A stretch of DNA of 34,976 nt from Clostridia bacterium (lineage in GTDB: Bacteria; Bacillota; Clostridia; TANB77; CAG-508): positions 1 to 34,976 of the forward strand of contig JAFQIK010000033.1 in assembly GCA_017397545.1 (NCBI GenBank), given 5' to 3'. The notes beneath the pieces were generated by a model. That model was not told where the DNA came from, did not search any database, and saw only the letters and a program-made list of their open reading frames with translations. How positions within the stretch are numbered: position 1 is the stretch's first letter; every line of letters starts with the position of its first letter. A program made the position numbers and the translations under genes. Shown here piece by piece: positions 16,024 to 23,610 of the stretch.

Positions 16024-16880
16024 TATATTTCCTCCCTTAAAGAATTGTAAGAAGTACATATATATGTTTTGTATTCATCTTTTAAATTGTTATATGCAAA
16101 TTTTGCATCTTGTTTGTTTTTAAATATACCATAAACACATGAGCCTGAGCCAGTAAGAAGTGCTCCTAATGCTTTGTTTTTTATAAGTTCATCTTTTATT
16201 GGTTTTAAATCTAAAACTTCTTCAAAAGTATTATATAAATTATTTGATAATAATTCAATATTATTATCTTCTAAAGCTTTTACTACATTTTTGCTATTAT
16301 CTATTGTTAAAATTTTATCTCTTTCATCTAATTTTTTAAACATTTTTCCTGTATTGCAAGATAGCTCTGGCTTAATAACTACAATATAGTATTTAAAGTT
16401 TGTGTCTATTTTAGTAATAATTTCTCCTATTCCTTCTGCAAGAACAGCTTTATTGTATAAACATGGTACAACATCTGCACCTAAACTTTTACCTAAAATA
16501 ACAAGTTGTTCTCCTGTTAGATTTAAATCAAATAACTTGTCCATTCCTAATATAAAGCTTGCACAATCTGTGCTTCCACCTGCTAGTCCTGCCTGCATAG
16601 GTATTCTTTTATTTAATACTACTTTTATACCTGAAATAATATCAAATTTTTCTTTTAATTTTACATATGCTTTATATATAATGTTATCTTTAACATCTAG
16701 GCCACTTATATTTGTATCTAATATAAATTCATCCGTATCTATTTTGTATATATATATTTCATCATATAAATTTATTTTTTGAAATATTGATTTTAAATTA
16801 TGATAATTATCTTCTCTTTTATTTAATATTTCTAGTGTTAAATTTATTTTTGCTCTTGCTTTTATATATATTTGGTTCAT
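16023..16880 (-). CDS. ispE: 4-diphosphocytidyl-2-C-methyl-D-erythritol kinase
   Basis: A 285-residue GHMP kinase that phosphorylates CDP-ME after IspD. KARAKINLTLEIL opens the protein with the catalytic Lys region, PMQAGLAGGSTDCASFI near residue 90 is the ATP-binding glycine-rich loop with the catalytic Asp, and GALLTGSGSCVYGIF near 240 is GHMP motif III. Usual length. ATG at 16880 follows AGGAGG by seven bases. It is first in the ispE-ispD-dxr unit and driven by the promoter at 16907-16935, one of three near-identical promoters in this window. Confidence 0.96.
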   Translation of the reverse strand: MNQIYIKARAKINLTLEILNKREDNYHNLKSIFQKINLYDEIYIYKIDTDEFILDTNISGLDVKDNIIYKAYVKLKEKFDIISGIKVVLNKRIPMQAGLAGGSTDCASFILGMDKLFDLNLTGEQLVILGKSLGADVVPCLYNKAVLAEGIGEIITKIDTNFKYYIVVIKPELSCNTGKMFKKLDERDKILTIDNSKNVVKALEDNNIELLSNNLYNTFEEVLDLKPIKDELIKNKALGALLTGSGSCVYGIFKNKQDAKFAYNNLKDEYKTYICTSYNSLREEI

Positions 16881-16906
16881 ATACTGCCTCCTATATTATT
16901 GTAATA

Positions 16907-16935
16907 TTTATATCATATAATAAGGTAATTCTCAA
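16907..16935 (-). promoter_or_regulatory. Promoter of ispE operon (shared promoter family)
   Basis: Minus strand TTGAGA (16935-16930), 17-base spacer ending TATATGA, then TATAAA (16912-16907). Flanks CACATTGAGAATTA and the spacer end are shared with the promoters at 18604-18632 and 20905-20933. Confidence 0.7.
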
Positions 16936-16955
16936 TGTGTTTTTGAGGAGAAAAT

Positions 16956-16993
16956 AAAAAATGATATAACTTTTTTAAATTATATCATTTTTT
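16956..16993 (-). terminator. Terminator of second pilin gene
   Basis: Perfect 14-base arms AAAAATGATATAA(C side) and TTATATCATTTTT around ten bases, T-rich on the minus strand, 17 bases after the pilin stop. Confidence 0.75.
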
Positions 16994-17009
16994 ATTTATT
17001 TAATTTGCT

Positions 17010-17825
17010 TTATTGAATAGAATCAAAATCTATACCAGAAATATCAACTGTATCATTTCTAATAAAGTCATCTTTACCATCTGATAATATTTCTTGATTA
17101 TCTACGATTCTAATAACTAACCACAAAGAACCATCAAATAGTACTACTTCTTCCCTAACCTCCGTCTCGAAGTTTAAGTCAGGGTATGCTGCCATGATGT
17201 CCGAAGAAAAATTAGACTTATTACCTATTATACATTCTGCTGCTTCGTTTTTATCAGCAAAACCCGTGAAATCTTCATTGAATACTAAAGTATATACTTT
17301 ATTATTTTCCCTTATAACATATGCGTAATTTATAATCTCTCCCGTATCTTTGTCTGTGTATTCGCATGTATAGGCTACATCATATATAGTAGTTTGAGTA
17401 TTTGTATTATTTCCTGCTCCTGAGTTAGCCCCTCCTTCTGTTATTTTTCCATTTTTATCTACTGTATAAGTATTTCCTTTTGGACTTGTGTATACTCCGT
17501 TTGACTCTTCCCATTCTGCTGGTAATTCTATATCTTCTAATACTAATTCTCCGTCTGTTCCTATTGTTGCTATTACTGCTGATAATAATTCTTCTTTTTC
17601 TGCTTCTATTTGTGTTTGCTTTGTTGCTGTTTCTGCCTTTTGGAATAGGCCACCATTTAGGGCAACATTTATTGTTACTCCTACTAATATTAGCATTACT
17701 ATTATTGTGATTATTAAGGCAATTAAAGTAATACCTTTTTCTTTGTTTTTTTTGGTTATTCCTTCGAAGTGCGGGCGAATGCAATTCACCCCTACAACGT
17801 TTGCATTTTGTTTTAATTTTTGCAT
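17010..17825 (-). CDS. Type IV pilin-like protein, complete
   Basis: About 271 residues. The leader ends NKEKG and is followed by ITLIALIITIIVMLILVGV, so prepilin peptidase should cut after the Gly; mature position 5 is Ala, not Glu. Then NVALNGGLFQKAE, a charged helix, a Gly/Asn-rich linker near residue 140 (GGANSGAGNNTNTQT) and a C-terminal globular domain with YTCEYTDKDTGE. The leader stretch VGVNCIRPHFE is encoded by a REP palindrome, as in the pilin at window start; the two genes share leader and helix at nucleotide level and look duplicated. Start 17825 has AAAGG twelve bases upstream; ATG 17837 is adjacent to that site and less likely. It separates ispE from ispF. Confidence 0.82.
   Translation of the reverse strand: MQKLKQNANVVGVNCIRPHFEGITKKNKEKGITLIALIITIIVMLILVGVTINVALNGGLFQKAETATKQTQIEAEKEELLSAVIATIGTDGELVLEDIELPAEWEESNGVYTSPKGNTYTVDKNGKITEGGANSGAGNNTNTQTTIYDVAYTCEYTDKDTGEIINYAYVIRENNKVYTLVFNEDFTGFADKNEAAECIIGNKSNFSSDIMAAYPDLNFETEVREEVVLFDGSLWLVIRIVDNQEILSDGKDDFIRNDTVDISGIDFDSIQ
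17771..17795 (-). repeat. REP-like palindrome 8, inside second pilin leader
   Basis: Core GGGCGAATGCAATTCACCC plus CTAC; one base off the perfect copy at 24333-24357. The CTTCGAAG palindrome precedes it. Read in frame in the leader, upstream of the peptidase site. Confidence 0.85.
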
Positions 17826-18004
17826 TTGTTTCTTCATCCTTTCTTTCGTTTGTTTTTTTGCATTTGGTGATTGGTAAATTTTATATTTTAAAAATGCTAA
17901 TTACCGAACACTAAATTCATTTTCTAAAAGGATGTTATCATATGTTTTTTCTTTTTTTAATAGTTTTTATGTTTATTTGTAGTTATATTCTTTTGTTAGA
18001 GAAA

Positions 18005-18028
18005 GGGCGGACACAGGTCCCGCCCTAC
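18005..18028 (-). repeat. REP-like palindrome 9
   Basis: GGGCGG and CCGCCC stem with an eleven-base loop region, tail CTAC. Followed directly by another palindrome, CAAAATTTGC AAA GCAAATTTTG, at 18031-18053. Confidence 0.7.
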
Positions 18029-18065
18029 ATCAAAATTTGCAAAGCAAATTTTGTATTATTCACTT

Positions 18066-18090
18066 GGGCAGGCACAAGACCTGCCCCTAC
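18066..18090 (-). repeat. REP-like palindrome 10
   Basis: Arms GGGCAGG and CCTGCCC around CACAAGA, tail CCTAC. Forms a closely spaced pair with palindrome 9, with the 18031-18053 palindrome between, in the gap upstream of the second pilin gene (17838-18114). Confidence 0.75.
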
Positions 18091-18114
18091 AAGATTTGTA
18101 TTTAATTATATCAA

Positions 18115-18579
18115 TTATTCTACTGTAATTATTGCAGTTGCGTAAATTCCATTTCCTTTTCCGAATTCGGTTAATCCTTCTCCTGTTGTTGCTGTTATTC
18201 CCACTGAGTTTTCTGATATGGTTAAAATTCTTGCTATATTTTTTCTCATTTCTTCTATTTTAGGAGTTATTTTTGGCATTTTACATTCTATTGATATTGA
18301 TACATGAATAATTTTTTCTTTTAAATACTTTAATGCTTCTTTTAAATATTCTTCGCTGTTTGTAATTCCTCTTTGACACATTTCATCAGATACTTTTCCA
18401 AGTATATTTTTACATGTAATTCCAGATACTGCATTTGTTATGCTATGCAAAACAACATCTGCATCACTATTACCAAGTAAAGAATATTCCTCTTCAAATT
18501 CTACTCCACCAAGTACAAATTTCTTCTCTTTATTTTCAAAATCTATTCTATGACTATCTTGTCCTATTGCAACTTTCAT
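18115..18579 (-). CDS. ispF: 2-C-methyl-D-erythritol 2,4-cyclodiphosphate synthase
   Basis: A 154-residue zinc enzyme that closes the MEP cyclodiphosphate after IspE. GQDSHRI near residue 5 gives metal ligands Asp and His, LGGVEFEEEYSLLGNSDADVVLH near 24-46 the substrate loop and third ligand His, and GITATTGEGLTEFGKG near 130 the CDP-binding turn. Usual length and fold order. ATG at 18579 follows AAGGAG. It has its own promoter of the same type as ispE, but the second pilin gene separates it from the rest of the pathway. Confidence 0.96.
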   Translation of the reverse strand: MKVAIGQDSHRIDFENKEKKFVLGGVEFEEEYSLLGNSDADVVLHSITNAVSGITCKNILGKVSDEMCQRGITNSEEYLKEALKYLKEKIIHVSISIECKMPKITPKIEEMRKNIARILTISENSVGITATTGEGLTEFGKGNGIYATAIITVE

Positions 18580-18603
18580 AAAACCAACTCCTTGTTGTAA
18601 TAT

Positions 18604-18632
18604 GTTATATCATATAATGTAGTAATTCTCAA
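18604..18632 (-). promoter_or_regulatory. Promoter of ispF (shared promoter family)
   Basis: Minus strand TTGAGA (18632-18627), 17-base spacer ending TATATGA, TATAAC (18609-18604). The upstream flank CACATTGAGAATTA is identical to the ispE promoter. Confidence 0.7.
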
Positions 18633-18644
18633 TGTGTTTGAAAT

Positions 18645-18688
18645 AAAAAATAAAGCCTTAATACTTCATTATTAAAGCTTTATTTTTT
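18645..18688 (-). terminator. Terminator of the Fic gene
   Basis: Nineteen-base arms with one mismatch around CTTCAT, directly after the Fic stop, T6 at the 3' end on the minus strand. Confidence 0.8.
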
Positions 18689-19738
18689 CTATCTATTTCT
18701 AATATATCTTGTGTTCCTTCCACTTCCAATTATTTGTATTTTCCCTTCTCTAACCATTTTCCCTAATACAGCTTCAACTGTTGTTGGGCTTACATCTGGA
18801 AGAATACTACATATTTCTGCTTTAGAAATTGCTGCTAAACTATTTAATACAGTCGCTTCTATTCTAGCTTTTTTTGTAATTTTATTGCTATTTACCACAT
18901 TAAATCTTTTATCAAGTTCTTTATAACACATATATAATGTTGATAAGAAATTTTGAATAAAAGGAACATATGTGTTTTCATTTGTATCCCAAGATGTAGA
19001 TGACTCTTTTAATGTTTCATAATAATAACCTTTATTATTGTTTATTTGTTCTTCAAAAGAAACATATTTTCCTGCATCAAATCCATTTTTATATAATAAC
19101 AACAATGACAATAATCTTGACATTCTTCCATTTCCATCTTTAAAAGGATGTATACATAGAAAATCAAGAATTACACATGGAATTAGCAATAATTGATTAA
19201 TATTAGAATTATTACTTGCATCCATATATGCAAATATTAGTTGTTCCATTGCTTTTGGTGTTTCTTGAGCTGAAACAGGTTTAAATCTTACTTTTCTGTT
19301 TCCTTCTTTATCTTCTTCTATAATTAAATTGTCATCAATTTTATATTTGCCACTATACTCATATCCACTGTACGACATCATCATTTCATGTAATCTTAAA
19401 ATTGTATTTTCATTAAAATCTATGTCCTTATAGTTTAAGTGAATTTGATTTAATGCATCTCTATATCCTGCAATTTCTGACTCATTGTGATTTAATGGCT
19501 TGCTACTTTTATTTACAATTTCATTTATACGTTCATCACTTGTAACTATACCTTCTATAGCATTTGAACTTTTAACAGATTGAACTTTTGCAATTTTTTC
19601 TAATTCTGTAAATATTTTTTTATACTCATCTTTTCTTATTTCCGCACCTGTTTTTAATGAATATATTACTCCTGTTAAATTTATTAAATTAGCTGGTAAT
19701 AAGCCATTATCAAGAAAAGAATAATCAAATTTTCTCAT
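18689..19738 (-). CDS. Fic-family AMP transferase with C-terminal winged helix
   Basis: A 349-residue protein. The Fic core motif HPFKDGNGRMSRLL lies near residue 195. The N-terminal inhibitory helix SSNAIEG (pattern SxxxEG) near residue 60 marks a class II Fic protein whose AMP transfer is self-inhibited. The C-terminal 60 residues (KKARIEATVLNSLAAISKAE, then SPTTVEAVLGKMVREGKIQIIG) form a winged-helix DNA-binding domain. ATG at 19738 follows GGAGG. Four copies of a 12-base operator half-site lie directly upstream, so autoregulation through the winged helix is likely. AMPylation targets are unknown. Confidence 0.9.
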   Translation of the reverse strand: MRKFDYSFLDNGLLPANLINLTGVIYSLKTGAEIRKDEYKKIFTELEKIAKVQSVKSSNAIEGIVTSDERINEIVNKSSKPLNHNESEIAGYRDALNQIHLNYKDIDFNENTILRLHEMMMSYSGYEYSGKYKIDDNLIIEEDKEGNRKVRFKPVSAQETPKAMEQLIFAYMDASNNSNINQLLLIPCVILDFLCIHPFKDGNGRMSRLLSLLLLYKNGFDAGKYVSFEEQINNNKGYYYETLKESSTSWDTNENTYVPFIQNFLSTLYMCYKELDKRFNVVNSNKITKKARIEATVLNSLAAISKAEICSILPDVSPTTVEAVLGKMVREGKIQIIGSGRNTRYIRNR

Positions 19739-19749
19739 ATTTTCCTCCG

Positions 19750-19828
19750 TTTCTGCATATATTTTATCATTTTATATGCAGAAAGTCAATGTTTTTCTGC
19801 ATATACTTTATTGTTTTATATGCAGAAA
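19750..19828 (-). promoter_or_regulatory. Four-site operator array upstream of the Fic gene
   Basis: TTTCTGCATATA at 19750 and 19794, and its reverse complement TATATGCAGAAA at 19773 and 19817. These are two identical inverted pairs, each with an 11-base centre, repeated at a 44-base period. The array starts a few bases upstream of the ribosome site and covers the promoter region. The likely ligand is the Fic protein's own winged helix. Confidence 0.75.
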
Positions 19829-19857
19829 ATATAAAATATATACACTTTTTTCATACA

Positions 19858-20880
19858 TTAAATACACTTTTCTAAAAATTTTATTATTGTATTCATAACT
19901 TCTTCATCTTCTTCTGTCATTTTTTTATAATCTATATTATTATATATTTTATTTATTTCATCTTCTGGTGGATTTCCTTTATATTTTTTGTTTAATTCTG
20001 CAAGATTTGCAAAAGTACTATTTAAATATTCTTCTGAGTCTTTTGTTTGATATACATTATGAAATCTTCCTTCATATACTATAGTTTTTATATTACTTTT
20101 TTCTTCTATTGTTTTTTTATCTGATATCGGACTATTTTCTAAAGCTGCAGTTTCATCTAAGCTTCCATGTAATAACAGTACTGGTGTTTTTGTATTATTT
20201 AAAATTTTAGATGTATTTTTTATGCTATTTTTTCCAAATGTAAGAAAATTTATAATTTTTATAAACGGTTTTAAAAAGTTAAAATTAATTTTTGTTTCTT
20301 TTTTCATAAAATCACAAATAAGTTTAGCACTATCATTTGGTCCAGACATCGCCACTACTGCTTTTATATTGTGTTTATACTGTAATACTTGGCATACTGT
20401 ATAAGCCCCCCAAGAATGTCCTACTAATTCTATAGAATATTTATTTAATTCACTATTTTCTTTTACAAATTTTAAAGCATATTTTAAATCAATTACTGCT
20501 TGGTAAAAGCCTTTTAAATTTTTACCTTCTGAAGAACATGTTCCTGTATTATCATATCCCATGACAATAAATCCAGCTTTTGCAAGTGTATTTATCTCAG
20601 TTGTATAACTTAAATGTCCTCCACCCATTCCGTGAACAAATATTATAAGAGCTTTATATTCTTTTATATCCTTATTTGTATATATATTTCCTCTTAAAAC
20701 TTGACCTTTATTAGATTTGAATTCAATTGGTTTTGTATTTAATCCTTCAAAATCATTTGCTGTAAAATATTTTAGTTTAGAATTACCTTCACATCTTTTA
20801 CCAAATGCTGAATTTAATATTAATTTTGATAAAAGTAATAATATTAAAATAATAAAAATTATTATATACAAAATAATCAC
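19858..20880 (-). CDS. Membrane-anchored alpha/beta hydrolase
   Basis: A 340-residue serine hydrolase. One N-terminal membrane helix (residues 1-22) is followed by FVHGMGGGHLSY (oxyanion loop) near 82, the nucleophile elbow VGHSWGAY near 153, LHGSLDE (catalytic Asp region) near 240 and GRFHNVY (catalytic His) near 272. This resembles the lysophospholipase/acylglycerol lipase-like group; the substrate cannot be told. The start is GTG at 20880 with AGAGGTG nine bases upstream; no later ATG fits. It is transcribed from the promoter at 20905-20933, which overlaps the end of the Bro-N gene. Confidence 0.88.
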   Translation of the reverse strand: MIILYIIIFIILILLLLSKLILNSAFGKRCEGNSKLKYFTANDFEGLNTKPIEFKSNKGQVLRGNIYTNKDIKEYKALIIFVHGMGGGHLSYTTEINTLAKAGFIVMGYDNTGTCSSEGKNLKGFYQAVIDLKYALKFVKENSELNKYSIELVGHSWGAYTVCQVLQYKHNIKAVVAMSGPNDSAKLICDFMKKETKINFNFLKPFIKIINFLTFGKNSIKNTSKILNNTKTPVLLLHGSLDETAALENSPISDKKTIEEKSNIKTIVYEGRFHNVYQTKDSEEYLNSTFANLAELNKKYKGNPPEDEINKIYNNIDYKKMTEEDEEVMNTIIKFLEKCI

Positions 20881-20904
20881 CTTTTAAGCACCTCTTTATT
20901 ATAT

Positions 20905-20933
20905 TTTATATCATATCATTAACTAATTCTCAA
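20905..20933 (-). promoter_or_regulatory. Promoter of the hydrolase gene (shared promoter family)
   Basis: Minus strand TTGAGA (20933-20928), 17-base spacer ending GATATGA, TATAAA (20910-20905). Third member of the family; its -35 lies inside the last codons of the Bro-N gene. Confidence 0.65.
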
Positions 20934-21753
20934 TCTGTTTTATATTAGAATTAGTTAAATTTTTATAATTTGTTTTTTCTGCAACTTTTTTGCCAATCTT
21001 TTGTTCAATTTCTACTCTAGCTTTACCTGTTATTTTTCCTGCTTCCTGTACATCTTCTTTTAATCTATCTATTCCATAACTATTATTTATATTATGCATC
21101 TCATTTGCTGTTACTTCTGCTAAATTTGTAATTGCAAGTTCTAATTTTCCCATACTGTCTCTTAAATTTCTTTTTGTTTTATTTATTCCTTTTAATTCTT
21201 TGTATTGTGTTGTATTTAAATCAAATGTACTTTTATATATTTCATCTGTTAATATTGCATAATCTCTACCTTTTGCACCTCGCTGCTTCCATGTGTATGT
21301 TAATTCTTTTCTACTATCTATTGATTTTAATCTTTGTGATATCCATGTATCTTCATATCCTTTTCTTATATATGTTTCTTTTGCTCTATTAATTGCAAGT
21401 TCTGGATTTACTATTTCTTCTAATCTTTCACTTCCAACTTGGGCAAGCCATAATTTAAATGGCTCTGCTTTTGGAGATGGAATAGATTGTATAATTCTTA
21501 AAATGCCTTTAGTATTAGAACATGAAATTTTTTGTCTTCCTCCATTTGTATTTAATTGAAGGAGGGTGACAAATTGTCCCCACCCTTCTGCAAGTGTTGG
21601 ATTTCTTTTTTTCATTTTCTTTATATAGTCTTTAGTATTAACAGATTCTGTTAATGCATATACAACATCCTCTACAGAAAAATACCAATCTTCGTTATAC
21701 CAAGTTTTTCTAATTTCTTTATCTTCAAATAATGCTAATTTATTTTCTTGCAT
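20923..21753 (-). CDS. Bro-N domain (antirepressor-like) protein
   Basis: A 276-residue protein. The N-terminal Bro-N domain shows KTWYNEDWYFSVEDVVYALT near residue 16, TNGGRQKISCSNTKGILRII near 70 and IPSPKAEPFKLWLAQVGSER near 92. The C-terminal half (AKGRDYAILTDEIYKSTFDL, then a Lys-rich helical tail) occurs in chromosomal Bro-N proteins of the DinD-like kind. Phage antirepressors share the N-domain, but no other phage genes are nearby, so this may be a domesticated or lone element. ATG at 21753 follows AAGGAAG. Confidence 0.85.
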   Translation of the reverse strand: MQENKLALFEDKEIRKTWYNEDWYFSVEDVVYALTESVNTKDYIKKMKKRNPTLAEGWGQFVTLLQLNTNGGRQKISCSNTKGILRIIQSIPSPKAEPFKLWLAQVGSERLEEIVNPELAINRAKETYIRKGYEDTWISQRLKSIDSRKELTYTWKQRGAKGRDYAILTDEIYKSTFDLNTTQYKELKGINKTKRNLRDSMGKLELAITNLAEVTANEMHNINNSYGIDRLKEDVQEAGKITGKARVEIEQKIGKKVAEKTNYKNLTNSNIKQIEN

Positions 21754-21837
21754 AATATCACTTCCTTATTTATTTTTTCTCATTATATAACATTCTTGGT
21801 TTTCTGTCAAACATTTGTTCTTTGAATTGTAATTTTT

Positions 21838-21867
21838 TTACAGTTACCCTGTTAAGGATAACTGTAA
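21838..21867. other. Stable hairpin after the truncated acetyltransferase
   Basis: Arms TTACAGTTA and TAACTGTAA around CCCTGTTAAGGA. T-rich only on the plus strand, so it is not a clear terminator for the minus-strand genes. Confidence 0.5.
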
Positions 21868-21879
21868 TTTTAATTTTTA

Positions 21880-22086
21880 TCATATTACCGCTTCTTCTTG
21901 CTTATTTACTATCATATCTACTTGATTTAAATTATCTTCTAAAAAACATCTAGTTTTTTCTTCTAATTCTTTTTTCTCTATACCTATATTGCCTTCGTAA
22001 TCATGTATTTGCAAAGCTACCCTTAATGGTATTATCTTTTCAATATCTTCTTTTTCTAATTTTCTTACATTAATGTTGTTTGTCAT
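21880..22086 (-). pseudogene. Truncated GNAT acetyltransferase (N-terminal part only)
   Basis: A 68-residue open frame: INVRKLEKEDIEKIIPLRVA, then HDYEGNIG and a helix EEKTRCFLEDNL, ending NKQEEAVI. This is the beginning of a GNAT domain; the acetyl-CoA binding motif is absent and the frame stops before it, with a hairpin following. The coding sequence overlaps the end of the HD gene by 17 bases, suggesting coupled translation of what was a full gene. A functional short protein is possible but less likely. Confidence 0.6.
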
Positions 22087-22726
22087 TTTTATACTCCTTC
22101 GCCAATTCCATTTCTGTTTTTATAAACTCTTCTTTGTTTTCCAACAATTTTTGCATTCCATTTAGATATTCTAAATATTTTTTATCTGGATAATACATTT
22201 TTGCGTATCCGCCTTTTCCATATTTACTTGATAATTTCTTATACGAAGCTTCTATTATTTCGTTTATTGTAGGGTTTTGGGCTGAAAGTTTATCTGCTTG
22301 ATATTGTATTGATCTTTTTAACATATTTTCTACTGATATTTCTCTATCTGCAGATGAAACAATTTTCCCATATATACTTCTTGCTTCATATTCTAAGCTT
22401 GCTCTGTGGTCAACAATTGCTTCTGCTATTATAGTTATTTGTTCATCATTAAAGAATTTTGTTATATTTTTATCATTTTTAAATTTAGTACTTGATACTT
22501 CTTCGTGTTGTTCTGGATTTTCTTTGTAACCAATATCATGAAATGCAGCAATTGTATAAACCATATCTTTGTTAACATCTAATTCAAATTCGTTTATAAT
22601 TTCAAAACTTCTTTCTATAACTGTTTGTATATGTTCTTTCCCATGTCCACCTATGTTATTTACATCATATTGTGACAAAATTTCAGTTTCTATATATTGT
22701 TTTAATTCTGGATTAATACTCTTCAT
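22070..22726 (-). CDS. HD-domain phosphohydrolase
   Basis: A 218-residue protein with metal motifs of the HD superfamily: HGKEHI near residue 28, AAFHDIGYKENPEQHEE near 60, DHRAS near 106 and SSADRE near 124. It belongs to the small one-domain group that acts on nucleotides or phosphate esters; the substrate is unknown. ATG at 22726 (KSINPEL) is chosen because TGGAGGA lies eight bases upstream. The frame stays open upstream through a REP palindrome to 22804, but that extension has the same peptide as the pilin leaders and no good ribosome site, so it is taken as untranslated. Confidence 0.88.
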   Translation of the reverse strand: MKSINPELKQYIETEILSQYDVNNIGGHGKEHIQTVIERSFEIINEFELDVNKDMVYTIAAFHDIGYKENPEQHEEVSSTKFKNDKNITKFFNDEQITIIAEAIVDHRASLEYEARSIYGKIVSSADREISVENMLKRSIQYQADKLSAQNPTINEIIEASYKKLSSKYGKGGYAKMYYPDKKYLEYLNGMQKLLENKEEFIKTEMELAKEYKNDKQH

Positions 22727-22770
22727 TTGTTTATCCTCCATTATGTTCTTTTTAGTAATTTCTTCGAAGC

Positions 22771-22795
22771 GCGGACGGCTAATAGCCGCCCCTAC
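22771..22795 (-). repeat. REP-like palindrome 11
   Basis: Arms GGACGGCT and AGCCGCCC around AAT (A-C mismatch at one pair), tail CTAC. CTTCGAAG lies just before it. It lies in the leader of the HD gene, in an open frame that reads VGAAISRPRFEE. Confidence 0.8.
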
Positions 22796-22820
22796 ATTTT
22801 TCATAAATTACTTTACACTA

Positions 22821-23084
22821 TCATTTTTTGTTCTTCTCCCAAATATTTCTTACTAATTTTAAAGACAGTGTTGATAAGGTAAAACCTATTACTGGTACTA
22901 ATGAACTAAGCCAAATGCTGCTAGTTTTGTTTATTACAGTTGAATATATAACTACTACTATATAAGTTAATATACAAATACAAATTTTTCTAGTTAAACT
23001 TGTCTCCCATGCTTTATCTAATTCTACTCTTTTATTTCTTTCTTTTATTTTTAATATTTCATTTTGTATTTCTTTGTTATCCAT
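22821..23084 (-). CDS. Conserved small membrane protein, two helices
   Basis: An 87-residue protein: a charged N-terminal helix (MDNKEIQNEILKIKERNKRV) and ELDKAWETSLTRK, then two transmembrane helices (residues 33-52 and 57-76) and a basic tail. Similar proteins with the ELDKAWETS-type stretch are common in Bacillota and have no known function. ATG follows AGGAGG by eight bases. It lies just upstream of the HD gene in the same direction. Confidence 0.75.
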   Translation of the reverse strand: MDNKEIQNEILKIKERNKRVELDKAWETSLTRKICICILTYIVVVIYSTVINKTSSIWLSSLVPVIGFTLSTLSLKLVRNIWEKNKK

Positions 23085-23103
23085 AATCTTTATTTCCTCC
23101 TAC

Positions 23104-23508
23104 TTATGCCATACTATTTAATTCTTTTAAATTCTTTGAGAATGCTATAATTTCTGGTTTTATTTTTATAAGTTCATTATCTACTATCACATAATTTTCT
23201 ATTATAATATTTTTCAAATCCATCATTTTTTCAAGTTCATTTCTTATATAATGCATTTGTACACAATGAGGTGATTTATCAACTGTTACAAAAATTATTT
23301 TTTTAATTTTGCCAGTTCTTAACATTCCTCCTATTTTGCTTATAGCCATATTAATATGAGTTTGTTCTAAACATAATTCATATATATTTTCTGATATTTG
23401 TTTTATTTCTTCATATCCTTTTGTTTGCATATACGGCACACAAGCTCCCATTACAACTATAGTCTCGCAAACATCATATATATTGCTTTTTAATAAATCT
23501 TTTATCAT
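23104..23508 (-). CDS. Conserved hypothetical protein
   Basis: A 134-residue soluble protein of no family I can name. ETIVVMGACVPYMQTKGYEE lies near residue 15, GGMLRTGKIKKIIFVTVDKSPHCVQMHYI near 60-88. The beta-strand IIFVTVD followed by SPHC suggests an alpha/beta fold; the Cys residues (near 22, 46 and 82) could bind metal, but no pattern is decisive. ATG follows AGGAG. It is 19 bases upstream of the two-helix protein gene and likely in one unit with it. Confidence 0.75.
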   Translation of the reverse strand: MIKDLLKSNIYDVCETIVVMGACVPYMQTKGYEEIKQISENIYELCLEQTHINMAISKIGGMLRTGKIKKIIFVTVDKSPHCVQMHYIRNELEKMMDLKNIIIENYVIVDNELIKIKPEIIAFSKNLKELNSMA

Positions 23509-23567
23509 TATAATCTCCTAAATATAAATTTTAACACAATGATTTTATCATATCATTGTATAAAAAT

Positions 23568-23600
23568 AAAGCATATAACACATTAATTGTTATATGCTTT
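23568..23600 (-). terminator. Terminator of the RBBP9-like gene
   Basis: Perfect 13-base arms AAAGCATATAACA and TGTTATATGCTTT around CATTAAT, followed by ATTTTTAT on the minus strand. Similar in sequence to the terminator at 24273-24301. Confidence 0.8.
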
Positions 23601-23610
23601 TATATAATAT

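Noticed and set aside
17942..18145. Plus-strand reading frame starting MFFLFLIVFMFICSYILLL with AAAGGATG upstream
   Set aside because: After one hydrophobic stretch it runs through two REP palindromes and into the antisense of ispF; no terminator or conserved ending supports it.
22727..22804. N-terminal extension of the HD protein through REP 11 (MKNVGAAISRPRFEE)
   Set aside because: A good ribosome site precedes the inner ATG at 22726; the extension resembles only the REP-coded pilin leader peptide.
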